From Cyprinodon diabolis (Eukaryota; Chordata; Actinopteri; Cyprinodontiformes; Cyprinodontidae), in assembly GCA_030533445.1 (NCBI GenBank), contig CM060075.1:39765719-39829718 (forward strand): DNA of 64,000 nucleotides, in the 5' to 3' direction. Both the position numbers and the translations under genes were made by a program. The notes beneath the pieces were generated by a model. The model was not told the origin of the DNA. It worked only from the letters and a program-made list of their open reading frames with translations, and did no database searches. Below, piece after piece: positions 28,601 through 36,800 of the stretch (positions are counted from its first letter, which is position 1; each line of letters starts with the position of its first letter).

Positions 28601-31600
28601 AGCCTAATGAACATAAGAGAAAGCGCAGCAGCATCTTTTTATTTAAATCAATCGCAGATATGTATCTGATCCATTTAACTCTATTCCATAAAGTTTACCT
28701 TTATAGTTTTTAACCAAATCTCCAAAATAAGTGGGAACCAATCCTGTGCTTGCTGAAGAGTTGGACTCCACCTCCTTGTCATCGCTTTCTTACTAGCTGC
28801 TAAAAGAGCATGAACCAATGGATATAATTTCTAGATTTGACCTCTGAAACCTGAGCACAGCTCAGGTTGATAAAGCTGCCTTATATTTTACTTCCAAACA
28901 CCTCGTCTGATACTTTATTAAAACCTTTATTTACCTGAAGTTAAATACATTTAAATCTGTTTGGATTATTCTACTGTACCTGAAGTTCAGAATCCATCTT
29001 TAATTGAAATTATTTATGTTTTTGGGGTTTTTTTGGCTTTTTTTACCTCAGGAAGCTCAGAAAAAAGACAAACATCTGCATGAGTTTCCTCTGAAACTTC
29101 CTAACATCCAGGCTGCATCCAGGTGAGACACGACTTCATCTTCTTACATTAAACACAACAGTTCAACAAATTAAGCTTTAAAATTATGCCCACCTGGGGA
29201 ACAACTCATCATGTTTGATAAATGGACGATATCTATCAGCGACGATATCTATCAGCGACGATATCTATCAGCGCCTCCTGTTGACTTTGGTTGGTAAAAA
29301 TATTTCCCTCCCAAAGCTGAATCCAGCACCAGCCTTTGAACGAGACTCAAATATTTAAGTTTAAATAGAATAAATTAATATTTTTTCATCAGGATCTCTT
29401 TGGAAACGCTGGAAGCTGAACTGCAGCTGCTGACATCTCGCACGCGCTCAGTAGAGGAGAGCATCCAGAAGGAAACGGAGCTGCTGCAGCAGCTGGACAG
29501 CTTCCTGCAGGTAACATTTACTCATAGACACATTTTAGACTTCCTGATGATTCATTTCTCAGCAACCCAGAATGAAGGTAAAACTGTCTGAAACATTTAC
29601 ATGGAATTTCTCTAACAGTCTCATGTGTAAGTTCACATTTAACTAATTTCTATTTAATTAAATAGTCAATGAAATTCTAAGCAATATAAAAAAAAGTCAC
29701 TTCATTTGTTAGAAGGTAACAAAAAAAGTGGAAAAATACGGAGAGAAGTGTGATGGGAGAAAATATGTTTAAATCTAATCTTAGCTATGACTTTAAGTAT
29801 TGTCTCCACTTAAAAGAATGAATTTATTAAAGATGAAGAAGGTAAAGCTTAAAAAAAACCATGAGATTAACGAGCTCCCGCCGTCCGGCCGTGTCTCAGA
29901 GCGCCACGATGTCCCTGTGTTCGTTGCGCGGCAGCCAGCAGCAGCTGAAGAAGGAAGGCAGAGAGCTGGTGGACTTCTTCTGTGAGGACAGGGACACCTT
30001 CAGGCTGGACGACTGCTTCAGCATCTTCCACACCTTCTGCACCAAATTCACAAACGCTGTCAAGGTTTGGTCAAAACCCCGCTCAGACATAAACTTTATT
30101 AGATGTTGAAATCATGTTTTGTGAATTTTGCGCTATATAAATAAACTGAATTGAATTGAAATTGAATTGAAAAAGAGATGCAAGACTAATTTCATTTTAT
30201 TAGCTCTCATTGTGTTGATTTTAATTTAGACATTTTTTATTTTATAGCATCACTAGCAGTAAGTAAGTTTTAAACAGAGGAGTTGGTTTGGTGTCATTTT
30301 TTTGTTTGTTCTTGAAGGAGAACAAAGAGAGGGAGGCAAAAGAAGCAGCTTGTCGTCAGCGAATGCGCGAGGAGGAGCTGAAGCGACACTCTTGGTCTGG
30401 AGGAGAGGAGGTATGTGGAAACACAGACATTACTCTTTAAAGCAAAGTCCACAGAGTCCTGGTCTGATCCTAAACTGCTGCTATGGTCCGATTTTAGGTA
30501 TCTGGAGCCTTCGGCTCACGCTGCCGCAGTGAGACGGACATGTCAGCTGCAGCGTCCAGGGATGAGGCTGGACTTCTGCTCGACCTCCTGACAAGGTCCC
30601 GCTCCTCTCTGAATACCAACCACATCCGTCGGGGACGCTCGGGGAACTTCCAGCGAAGCCGTAGGTCTCCTTCCAGCTCACCGTCTCTGGCTACAGAGCG
30701 AGACCTGAGCGCACTGTTGGAGAAGTCCAACGACCTCAGAGTTCCTCGGCAGAGAGGGAAGGAGGACACGAGGAAAACCTCCCCATCAGCCTCCTCTAAA
30801 CACGAGCTTCGGAGTTTAGGACTCTCTCCTACTAAAGTATTGACTGTCTCGCCAACGCACTTAGTGATCCCCTCTAGCAGGAACGAAGAAAACACCAACG
30901 ATATGGACATAATTTACCTGAGCATTGCTAGTAAGACAGAAATGAACAAAGAGGAAATTCCTATCAAATCTACCTCTGATTCAAAACAGGAATCTGAGCT
31001 CCATGACAACGGGAGAAGCCAACTTGTTCCTGGTTTTAAGGGTCAGGAGACTGGTTGGAGGACTAAAAGTGACGATCAGATTTCCAGCGGACAGAGCAGT
31101 GGTGCTGCTAAAGGAAACATGTCTGTGGTTTTGGAGAAATGTACCCTGGTACCTGAGCTAAAAGTGTTTGATAGTACCACCACCCAGACAGGCCGCGATG
31201 AAGACCACTGTACCAACCATCGCTTAGATCTCACCCTGACTACACGCCTGGAAGAAGAGGGGGTAGACAAACTGCAAAATAACGAGAAGAAATCCTCAAG
31301 AGCACCAAAAGAGAAGACAGAGGAGCAAGAAGCCAAGGTGATCGTCTGGTGTGTGACTGGTGTGTGTGAAGCAACTGGTGAAAATGCACAACCGGACACC
31401 CATGGAGAGGGACTGAATGGTAAAAACCAACAAACGTCCTCGATAACGGCCAATCAGGAGTGTTCAGACGCTCAGCTGGACTGTAAAGGTACAGAGTCAG
31501 TACCAATCAGCAGCCAGCCCGTCTCCCACTTCAACAACCCTGATTCTTCCCCTGGATTGCATCCTGTAAAACCTGCATCAGCCGAACCAGAACCACAGGC

Positions 31601-32756
31601 AACAAAAGCTTCCCCAGCCAGTGGGGACCCCGCATCACCCTTTGATGGCCTGGTGTCAGCCAGTCCAGGTTCTCCTACTGCAGAGGCACCGGCGAAAGAT
31701 CAGAAAACAGACAATCGAGAGACAGAAGAGGAGAAATCAACCAATGCGGTACCTTGCTCAGAGAAAAAATCTGATAATAGAAGCACAAACAGGAAGACCT
31801 TGAAGCAAAAGACAGCAGAAGATTCTTCCACTGGTGGTAAAACAAAAAGAGCAAACTCAGCCAAACTCTCCACCAAGAAGTTGCCGAACTCCAACTCTGG
31901 AAGCACTGGGATGAAACCATCAAACACAACCTCCACAGGTGGGAGATCTGTCCGTACTCTCACCAGCTCTGAGGACCAGAGCATGAGACGAGTTGTACCC
32001 ATTACAAGGATGAACCCCGGTTCTTCATCCAGAGACAGAAAGGATGAAAAGCCAGGAGCTTACACGCGGGGGTCCTCCAGAACCGCAGCACACTCTGGTC
32101 CAAATATCTCCACCCTCAACAGCTCATCCACCCGTCGAGGAGAGAGGCCCAGAACTGCTCCGTCAACCCAGCGTCTGAGCACCACTAAGACACCAGAGTC
32201 CAGAGAACTGAGAGAGCAGAACCAGGACTCACAGGGGAGGCCGTCTGTCCGGAAACCCTTAACGAAACCCAAAACTCAAACAGAGGAGAAAATGTGTCTC
32301 TCCAAGCTCCGAGCGCTCAATCAGGCTGGAAATAGGGGCAGTGTCAGCGCTCCTGTCACGCCTTTGCACAAATCAAGATCCCCTTCAACATCAGTGCTTC
32401 CTGGTTTTACCCGAAGCACAGCATCCTCTTCTTTCAGAAGGACAAAACCTCCTCTGGGGGCTTCTCATTCCTCCAACACTAGTTCGCCTAAAGCCGCCCC
32501 CAACACTTCCTCCGTTCCCTCGGCTGCTTCTTCATCCCCTTTTACCAAAACAGCCTCATCCGGATCAAAGGATCCCAACATGTCCTCCTCGTCCTCTTTA
32601 AGGAGGTCTCACAGCAACAGATCACCTGCTCCATCTCCCCGACATGGCTCCTTGGCGCCCTCTAAAGGCCACAGAAGAAAAGACAGTGGGAGCCTCTCTG
32701 ACAAGTCAACCCATTCCAAAGAGTCGACCAAGGCCAGCAGACCCAGCTGGAGATAA
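13679..32756 (+). CDS. fhdc1: FH2 domain-containing protein 1 (inverted formin), 13 coding exons
   Basis: Formin that in mammals nucleates actin and also binds microtubules and Golgi membranes. Coding exons: 13679-13963, 14055-14225, 14305-14366, 19216-19318, 19456-19541, 23385-23485, 24064-24134, 27667-27774, 29052-29122, 29393-29510, 29900-30064, 30318-30410, 30498-32756. All joins keep phase and give 1230 aa, against about 1140 in human. The start MHVMGSVSP matches the human N-terminus; an acceptor 'tgtgcag' at 13666 suggests an upstream noncoding exon. FH1 is a short proline run (residues 49-73). FH2 runs from about 84 to 460, with [31 protein letters not shown] and the core [18 protein letters not shown]. 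The long Ser/Thr/Lys-rich tail keeps [18 protein letters not shown], shared with human. Introns 3, 5 and 7 hold several transposons. Family identity is strong; limits are inferred from splice signals. Confidence 0.93.
14367..15422. other. FHDC1 intron 3, 5' part
   Basis: Intronic sequence between FHDC1 exons 3 and 4. No repeat boundary or RNA gene was recognised in this part. Further transposons fill the remainder of the intron. Confidence 0.6.
15425..15714. mobile_element. Palindromic MITE with TA target duplication
   Basis: The ends are CACTGGGAAAA and TTTTCCCAGTG, each flanked by TA (15423-15424 and 15715-15716). The interior is largely self-complementary ('ttgccaatggaacaagaca' pairs with the block near 15623). 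This fits a Tc1/mariner-type non-autonomous element in FHDC1 intron 3. Confidence 0.7.
15838..15943. repeat. GATT and TA/TG microsatellites
   Basis: (GATT)n near 15840-15860 is followed by TATATG-type repeats to 15943, where the BED-type hAT element begins. Confidence 0.85.
15944..16753 (-). mobile_element. hAT transposon remnant (BED-finger type)
   Basis: The left end is TAGGGGTGGAACGGTTC and the right end, reversed, is TAGGGATGGGACGATTT. Internal near-terminal blocks contain repeated 'cggttcggttcgattc' and 'gaaccgaacc' motifs. Both flanks are TA microsatellite, so the exact target duplication cannot be read. At 810 bp it is far below autonomous size. The coding remnant is listed separately. 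Confidence 0.75.
16306..16503 (-). pseudogene. Truncated hAT transposase, BED zinc-finger part
   Basis: A 65-codon frame on the minus strand starts [11 protein letters not shown] and continues through SAVWDSFAF to [25 protein letters not shown]. This matches the start of a ZBED/hAT transposase: the conserved V-W-x-x-F, then C-x-x-C, then the Asn/Thr-rich loop before the expected His pair. The frame stops before the zinc-binding histidines, and the catalytic and dimerisation parts are missing. It is a relic, not a working transposase. The longer open frame upstream runs through the element end and TA repeat and is not meaningful. Confidence 0.65.
16780..18737 (+). mobile_element. 5'-truncated R4/Dong/Rex6-type LINE
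   Basis: This non-LTR retrotransposon fragment starts within the reverse transcriptase domain, next to a TA microsatellite (16754-16779), and runs through a C-terminal endonuclease-like domain to a stop at 18727-18729. The clade is inferred from the C-terminal zinc knuckle followed by a PD-(D/E)xK-like motif instead of an N-terminal APE endonuclease, and from the TA-rich site. It lies in FHDC1 intron 3, same strand as the gene. Confidence 0.8.
16782..18729 (+). pseudogene. LINE reverse transcriptase and restriction-like endonuclease, broken
   Basis: The open frame from the 5' break begins VRAAPQKG...[15 protein letters not shown] (RT motifs before the palm). It continues with [27 protein letters not shown] and the catalytic YMDD box ([11 protein letters not shown], near 17325). 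Near 17612 a one-base shift breaks the frame; the sequence resumes as [20 protein letters not shown] second section (17758-18549) encodes the zinc knuckle CRLC...HITAGC and the endonuclease-like QPDIVLID...[15 protein letters not shown] at 18547, probably from a Trp codon, cuts off the last 60 codons (ending KLPGLW). A small in-frame deletion lies near 17811. Not functional as it stands. Confidence 0.8.
18738..19215. other. FHDC1 intron 3, 3' end
   Basis: Intronic sequence up to the acceptor 'ttttcccccacag' before exon 4. No other feature is seen. Confidence 0.6.
19771..20981. mobile_element. hAT-like element in FHDC1 intron 5
   Basis: The left end is CAGGGCTCGATGTTAACCA, and the right end, reversed, reads AGGGGTTGACGTTAAGG. 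The flanks share CTAATG (acctaatg before, ctctaatg after), a degraded 8-bp duplication. 'gggcaagt' and 'acttgccc' blocks repeat near both ends. No transposase-like frame is visible, so it is non-autonomous or heavily decayed. Confidence 0.65.
20982..22237. other. FHDC1 intron 5 with LINE-tail-like sequence
   Basis: Around 21390-21745 the sequence ending 'tcattatgggacaataaatgg' looks like the 3' tail of a fish non-LTR element. At 21995-22070 'aaggcaagtttatttataaag' and 'cacagggctttacg' are blocks of a common fish dispersed repeat. Boundaries cannot be set by eye. Confidence 0.4.
22242..23079 (-). mobile_element. TTAA-target DNA transposon, copy 2
   Basis: This 838-bp element is bounded by TTAA on both sides (22238-22241 and 23080-23083). 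The ends read AGTCGTAGGAAAG and, reversed, AGTGGTAGGGAAG. It aligns along its length with the inverted copy at 4711-5570, with scattered substitutions and a roughly 25-bp length difference near 22930. It lies in FHDC1 intron 5, antisense to the gene. Confidence 0.8.
22497..22829 (-). pseudogene. Frameshifted copy of the TTAA-element ORF
   Basis: Starting at the ATG at 22829 the frame reads [20 protein letters not shown]..., matching the ORF at 4992-5324. A one-base deletion after 'EEESG' shifts it, and the homologous frame resumes as [24 protein letters not shown]. Shared coding ancestry is clear; the product is broken here. Confidence 0.6.
24627..24916. mobile_element. hAT-like MITE in FHDC1 intron 7
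   Basis: The left end is GAGTGGCACCGCCGG and the right end, reversed, is CAGTGGCGCCTCCTG. The flanks tttatcat (24619-24626) and tttatcgt (24917-24924) form an 8-bp target duplication with one mismatch. The interior carries a G14-type homopolymer near 24640-24655 and 'ggccac'/'gtggcc' blocks. Confidence 0.7.
25367..27499 (-). mobile_element. hAT-like element carrying a spliced gene
   Basis: The 2.1-kb element lies in FHDC1 intron 7, flanked by perfect 8-bp duplications GCCTACAT (25359-25366 and 27500-27507). The left end contains GGGTGTAACTTTGTG...GTTGGTGGGGAC and the right end, reversed, contains AGGCTTAACTTCC...ACTGGTGTGGAC. Minus-strand exon-like blocks inside are listed separately. It is too short for a full hAT transposase gene with introns. 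Confidence 0.75.
25694..27088 (-). CDS. Putative spliced ORF of unknown function in hAT element
   Basis: Three minus-strand blocks look like exons. Exon 1 is 27088-27032 ([19 protein letters not shown]) and ends at a good donor, GTAAGT. Exon 2 follows an acceptor 'tttctaacag' near 26954 and reads [18 protein letters not shown] to a donor GTAAAA near 26899. The last is an open frame from about 26053 to a stop at 25694, preceded by acceptor 'ctctgcag', beginning [18 protein letters not shown] and containing [19 protein letters not shown]. Exon 1's QSFF is PIP-box-like, as at the start of some hAT-encoded proteins. Whether the last block joins exon 2 directly, and in phase, is unproven; middle exons may have been lost. 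The final block matches no family I recognise. Confidence 0.4.
27775..29051. other. FHDC1 intron 8
   Basis: Intron between exons 8 and 9. Its donor is GTCAGT, weaker than the other FHDC1 donors. The content is AT-rich; no bounded repeat or gene was recognised. Confidence 0.55.
29223..29271. repeat. Three tandem 16-bp units
   Basis: The unit GACGATATCTATCAGC occurs three times in a row in FHDC1 intron 9. Confidence 0.85.
29517..29600. repeat. 84-bp block duplicated at 36308-36395
   Basis: It starts a few bases after the exon 10 donor and runs through 'ttactcatagacacatttta' to 'gaaacatttacat'. The copy 6.8 kb downstream differs at about one position over 80 bp. No family was recognised. Confidence 0.8.
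30498..32756 (+). CDS. fhdc1: FHDC1 terminal exon (C-terminal tail, 752 codons)
   Basis: This single large exon follows the acceptor 'ccgattttag' and is in phase with exon 12 (…[19 protein letters not shown]). It encodes everything after the FH2 domain. The product is low-complexity, rich in Ser, Thr, Pro, Lys and Arg, and predicted disordered. In mammalian FHDC1 the corresponding region contains the microtubule-binding segment. Conserved islands are [15 protein letters not shown] near the start (human 'ADRELLTFLESS') and [18 protein letters not shown] near residue 960. The rest has diverged strongly. Terminal sequence is [10 protein letters not shown]. Confidence 0.92.
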   Translation, partial: VSGAFGSRCRSETDMSAAASRDEAGLLLDLLTRSRSSLNTNHIRRGRSGNFQRSRRSPSSSPSLATERDLSALLEKSNDLRVPRQRGKEDTRKTSPSASSKHELRSLGLSPTKVLTVSPTHLVIPSSRNEENTNDMDIIYLSIASKTEMNKEEIPIKSTSDSKQESELHDNGRSQLVPGFKGQETGWRTKSDDQISSGQSSGAAKGNMSVVLEKCTLVPELKVFDSTTTQTGRDEDHCTNHRLDLTLTTRLEEEGVDKLQNNEKKSSRAPKEKTEEQEAKVIVWCVTGVCEATGENAQPDTHGEGLNGKNQQTSSITANQECSDAQLDCKGTESVPISSQPVSHFNNPDSSPGLHPVKPASAEPEPQATKASPASGDPASPFDGLVSASPGSPTAEAPAKDQKTDNRETEEEKSTNAVPCSEKKSDNRSTNRKTLKQKTAEDSSTGGKTKRANSAKLSTKKLPNSNSGSTGMKPSNTTSTGGRSVRTLTSSEDQSMRRVVPITRMNPGSSSRDRKDEKPGAYTRGSSRTAAHSGPNISTLNSSSTRRGERPRTAPSTQRLSTTKTPESRELREQNQDSQGRPSVRKPLTKPKTQTEEKMCLSKLRALNQAGNRGSVSAPVTPLHKSRSPSTSVLPGFTRSTASSSFRRTKPPLGASHSSNTSSPKAAPNTSSVPSAASSSPFTKTASSGSKDPNMSSSSSLRRSHSNRSPAPSPRHGSLAPSKGHRRKDSGSLSDKSTHSKESTKASRPSWR

Positions 32757-33203
32757 CAGATGGAAACATTAAGTTTCTGATTCTAGAAGCTCAAAGTGAA
32801 CTACAGAGTCCAGAGGATTCATCCTTAAACTAAAACACCTACCTTGTTCTTTCAGGATGAGGAACTTCTCTATTGAGCTGTTTAATGTGGGTGCAAGGAT
32901 GCAAACATTGAAAAACGCTAAATGTGCTGATCGTGTGCTTTAAAAGGTCAACAGAGAGCACATTCAGAGAGGGAGACTAAGCTATTGTCAGATCTGTGTG
33001 AAATGTTTATATATGCATAAAATATGGGGTTGCACAATGGAACAGTTAGTAACACTGTTTGCAGTAAGAAGTCCCTGGGTCTAGATATGGACCCGGGGTC
33101 TTTCTGCTTCTTCTCCTGTACAGGCATGAGTTCCCTCCGGGTTCTATGGCTTTTCTCAACAGTCCAAAAAGACGACTGTTAGGGGAGTTCTCTCTAAATT
33201 ACA
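32757..33203. other. FHDC1 3' flank with partial SINE
   Basis: This is likely the 3' untranslated region. No canonical AATAAA was seen close to the stop. From about 33030 the sequence ('ggacccggggtctttctgc', 'acagtccaaaaagacgactgt') is a truncated copy of the repeat at 44305-44640 and leads into the GATG array. Confidence 0.5.
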
Positions 33204-33309
33204 TGATGGATGGATGGATGGATGGATGGATGGATGGATGGATGGATGGATGGATGGATGGATGGATGGATGGATGGATGGATGGATGGATGGATGGATG
33301 GATGGATGG
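33204..33309. repeat. (GATG)n microsatellite
   Basis: About 26 near-perfect GATG units. They follow the tail of a SINE-like repeat whose intact copies end 'aaaatggatgaatg', suggesting the array grew from that tail. Confidence 0.95.
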
Positions 33310-33696
33310 AGGAGGTATTATTCGATTAATTGATTGAAACACTAATCATGAATGTGATTTTTGTTTTGTTTTTAAAGGCTTGTTGGGTGCAAAGTTCAAG
33401 GCAAACTTATGAGATCCAGTAATTAGTCTGTGACTGCTATATTGTCAGTCAGAAAAATGCTGATTAATGTCACTATCAACATTTGTGGGAACTGGTGGTC
33501 TAGTGGTTATGGCATAGAGCTTGAAATGCTGAGTTTCTGAGTTTGAGCCCCACTCCCACAGACTGACACTCTGGGTCTCTGATCACAGACCCTTAACCCC
33601 ACACTGCTCCCCGAGTGCCGCACAAAAGCATCCTGCAGCTTAGGATTGGGAATTGATAAGATTTTCACGATTCTGGTTCCCTTATCGATTCTGTGA

Positions 33697-34060
33697 AACG
33701 ATTCGATTCCTTATCGATTCTCTTATCGATTCTCTTATCGATTCTCTTATCGATTCTCTTATCGATTCTGTGAAACGATGAACTTGGTAAGTCCAGAGTG
33801 ACATTCGTCTACCTTCGCCTGGAACATTCTATTTCTGCCTGCCTCTGCGAAAACAGAAGGCAGTGAACGGGAGCTGCCAACCTCTCTGCCAGCCTTATCG
33901 ATTCTGTGAAACGATTCGATTATCTTATCGATTCTGTGAAACAATGAACTTGGTAAGTGCACAGTGACATTCGTCTACCTTCGCCTGGGACATTCTATTT
34001 CCGCCTGCCTCGGCGTAAACAGAAGGCAGTAAACTGCCAGCCTCTGAGCCAGCCAGGCTA
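33697..34060. repeat. Subterminal tandem repeats within the hAT element
   Basis: 'cttatcgattct' is repeated about five times from 33697 to 33770. A longer unit, containing 'gtgacattcgtctaccttcg' and 'aacagaaggcagt', is present at about 33770-33895 and again at about 33940-34055. Confidence 0.8.
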
Positions 34061-34805
34061 CCCGTCTCATCACAGTCATCTAAATCTTATGGAGAAGGGA
34101 TCCGTTTAGTGAAAAAGCATTACTGTACAATTTCGGGAAATAAACTCATCTCCTCCGGATTTGAATAAACTAGCGTCACCTTCCTCTCACTCTCTAAACT
34201 GCGGAGAAACTTCTTAGCATGTTTAATAACCCCACAGAGAGGTAGGAAGTTGGTTTATTTCCAGAAATGGCATATGCTGTACTAGGAACCACATTAAGCA
34301 CAACCACTGATATAAACTAGCTACTTACCACCAGCCTTCCATGCTGGTCGTAACTTTAGCTTCTGTCCAAAAGCATCAAAAACATGGCATTCGTAAAAAT
34401 GTATGCCATGTTGTGTGCGCAGGTGTTTCTGCATGTTGGATGTCAGAGGCGTGCACAGACATTTTGGGGGGCAGGTGCTCAGGAGGGGGAGGGGTACTTT
34501 TTAGCGCACGTGGAACACTTAATTATATTTAAAAAAAAATACACACGCATGTTGAATGAAATTTGACTTTTGTGTGTTACATTCTCTAAACATGAGTTTT
34601 CAATGGAAAAAAGTCACACCACCAACAGAACAGACTAAAGCTCATCTTTCTTCTTCTTTCATCTGGCTCATCTCCCTGTTTTCCCTCATCCATCTGTTCT
34701 CCCTCATCCTGGTCTTTTTCTGTCTCTATGTCTTCCCTGAACTCTTCCTCATATCCTGTCCTGGTAGATGTTGATGGTATAGAGCTTCCCTGCTGTGACT
34801 GGCTA

Positions 34806-34868
34806 CTATATAATAATAATAACCATCATGACAATAATAATGATAATAATAATAATGATAATAATAGC
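34806..34868. repeat. (AAT/ATG)n trinucleotide microsatellite
   Basis: Runs of 'taataa' and 'tgataa' units inside the hAT element. Confidence 0.85.
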
Positions 34869-36307
34869 TTTAACAAATATGCCACTTTAGTTTAAATAAT
34901 GGGCTATTAGGGCAACATGACTGGAAGTCTTGTCACGTGGATATGACTTATGGTAGCCTACAAAATAATAGCTATTTTAATACCTGCTGATTTTGTACAA
35001 ACCACTTAAAAATAAAATGTGAACAGCTTTTAAGATTTTTCAATACAATTAACCCTCCTTTCTTGGCATTGTGCTGCAATTACTAAATCAATATACAATT
35101 AAGACAGTAAAGAGACCAAAATGTGTTAATTTATGTTGCCTAACAAAACCTATACAACAGAAAACGTTTGTCTAACACATAGATTTGCAATTGCAAACTC
35201 TACCGAAATTATTTGTAGCCTATGTGGTCGTCCTCACGTTATCTGTCATTGACTTGGGCTACAGTGTAAAACTTTATCTAGCCTAACTAGTTTATCAGGT
35301 GACCAGTTGGCAAAAATGCTTGTTTGGTGCTGCTGAATGAGACATTTTAATGCACAACAAAATGATTTAGCTTGATCTGTATATTACCTGGCTAATGGGG
35401 CATGGGAGAAGCAGCCTGTCAGCGACCGTTCCTGCTATCTGAAGACGCTTACTGAACCGCTATGATGCTGCGCATCTGGCATGCCCTGCGGGCGACCGCG
35501 CGAGTTCACGTGACAAAGGAAGTGAGATAGGCTGGTCGGGTGTGCGCAAGGAGGTTGCTCATTTCGGGGCATTGTTTCAGTCGTTTTAAATGGCTCAGGT
35601 TTTCAAAAGATCATTTCAAAACCGACCTCAGTAAAATCTTAATAATATTAATAATTTTAAAAAAAATGAGTTTCAAAAGGGCATTTTCGTTGATAAAGGG
35701 CAAACTTCCTAGTGCTTTAGCACCACCTAGTGTCTATGTGTGCACGCCCCTGTTGGATGTATATCCTCCCGATGTAATTGCCGCTTTGCAATGATTGCAA
35801 AGCTCCTTGTTGCCATCTTTCTCTTCCTTAAAATGAAGCCAAACTTTCGATCGCTTTGACCACTTTTGTTTTGCTTTTCTAGACTTACACCTGGTCACGT
35901 CGTTCTTGCTTACTGAATGCCGTGTGCGTAACTTGCGTGAAAATCATGACGTAAGTCGTGCTGCCCAGCCCTAGGCTCTGGTGCGGCTTGGAATCGATAA
36001 GAGAATCATTAAGTGGCTGCCAAACGGTGCCATGGAATTGGAACTTACAGAAACGTGTGTTCCAATTCCAATTTTCGATTCCCATCCCTACTGCTGCTAA
36101 CCAAGGGGATGGGTTAAATGCATAGGTAAATTTCTCCAATGTGAGATAAAAAGTCAAAGTCAATAAAAAGTTCAATTATTAATTTGTCTGTAAGGGACTT
36201 TTTAAAACATGTTGATATGATCCTGCAGTGTTTAATATCTGTTTCATTTTGTCTCAATAAATCAAAAGCAATCATTCATTAATTGGGTGGGTTTTTTTGT
36301 GTCTGTT

Positions 36308-36395
36308 TTTACTCATAGACACATTTTAGACTTCCTGATGATTCATTTCTCAGCAACCCAGAATGAAGGTAAAACTGTCTGAAATATTTACATAA
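36308..36395. repeat. Second copy of the 84-bp FHDC1 intron block
   Basis: Near-identical to 29517-29600, same orientation. The surrounding sequence does not match. Confidence 0.8.
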
Positions 36396-36468
36396 ATTGT
36401 GTCTGTTTTGAGAGAGAATTTTTGTGCACCTTATTAGCATTACAACTTTATTCAGACTCTCTTCAATT

Positions 36469-36645
36469 CAATTCAGATTCTTTATATGGCACTAGTTCAC
36501 AACACCTGGCACTTTACAGAGACAATTCAACCAGATCAAACATTCAGATTGTTTTCTAAGGAAAACCAGTTGATTGAATCAACTCATTGATTCATCAGCA
36601 ACCTTTCACACCAAGCGTGCATGTAGCATGCTTAGCCCCATGTTC
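36469..36645 (+). repeat. Dispersed fish repeat, partial copy
   Basis: Contains 'ttcacaacacctggcacttt', 'ggaaaaccagttgattg' and 'agcatgcttag'-type blocks also found in the longer copy at 36796-37330. Class not determined. Confidence 0.6.
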
Positions 36646-36677
36646 ATCATCTAGAAAAGTTCACTTTCTATTTTCAG

Positions 36678-36800
36678 GTCCTGACTAAAGAGTCTCTGAT
36701 TGGACGATCCTACTTTGAGATAGAGTGGGAAGGTACCATCACCCAGGCCTTGGCCTATAAGAGCATCACAAGATCCGGAAGCTCCATAGAAAACTTGTTT
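36678..36800 (+). pseudogene. SPRY (B30.2) exon fragment
   Basis: About 40 codons after an acceptor-like 'ctattttcag' read VLTKESLIGRSYFEIEWEG, then ALAYKSITRSGSSIENLF. This corresponds to the SPRY-domain stretch ILSKEDLIDRHYWEVEWSG...AAAYKNIRRAG of the TRIM protein at 41024-42682. The fragment is cut at its 3' side by a dispersed repeat starting at 36796, and no PRY, coiled-coil or RING part is seen nearby. It is a relic of a second TRIM- or NLR-type SPRY gene. Confidence 0.7.

Larger units (their letters stand above)
33641..36090. mobile_element. hAT-like element, non-autonomous, 2450 bp
   Basis: The left end is TAGGATTGGGAATTGATAAG and the right end, reversed, is TAGGGATGGGAATCGAAAAT. The flanks ctgcagct (33633-33640) and ctgctgct (36091-36098) are an 8-bp duplication with one mismatch inside the SINE. 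The subterminal region has tandem 'cttatcgattct' repeats and a duplicated roughly 170-bp segment. No transposase frame was recognised. Confidence 0.75.
33488..36155 (+). repeat. tRNA-derived SINE split by a 2.45-kb hAT element
   Basis: The 5' half (33488-33640) has the tRNA-like head 'ggtggtctagtggttatggc' and a B-box-like 'gagtttgagcccc'. The 3' half resumes at 36091 with 'ctaaccaaggggatggg' and the 'taaatgcataggtaaattt' tail. An uninterrupted copy lies at 45024-45223. Confidence 0.8.

Noticed and set aside
31076..32272. Minus-strand ORFs opposite the FHDC1 terminal exon
   Set aside because: Low-complexity mirror frames of the Ser/Lys-rich tail.
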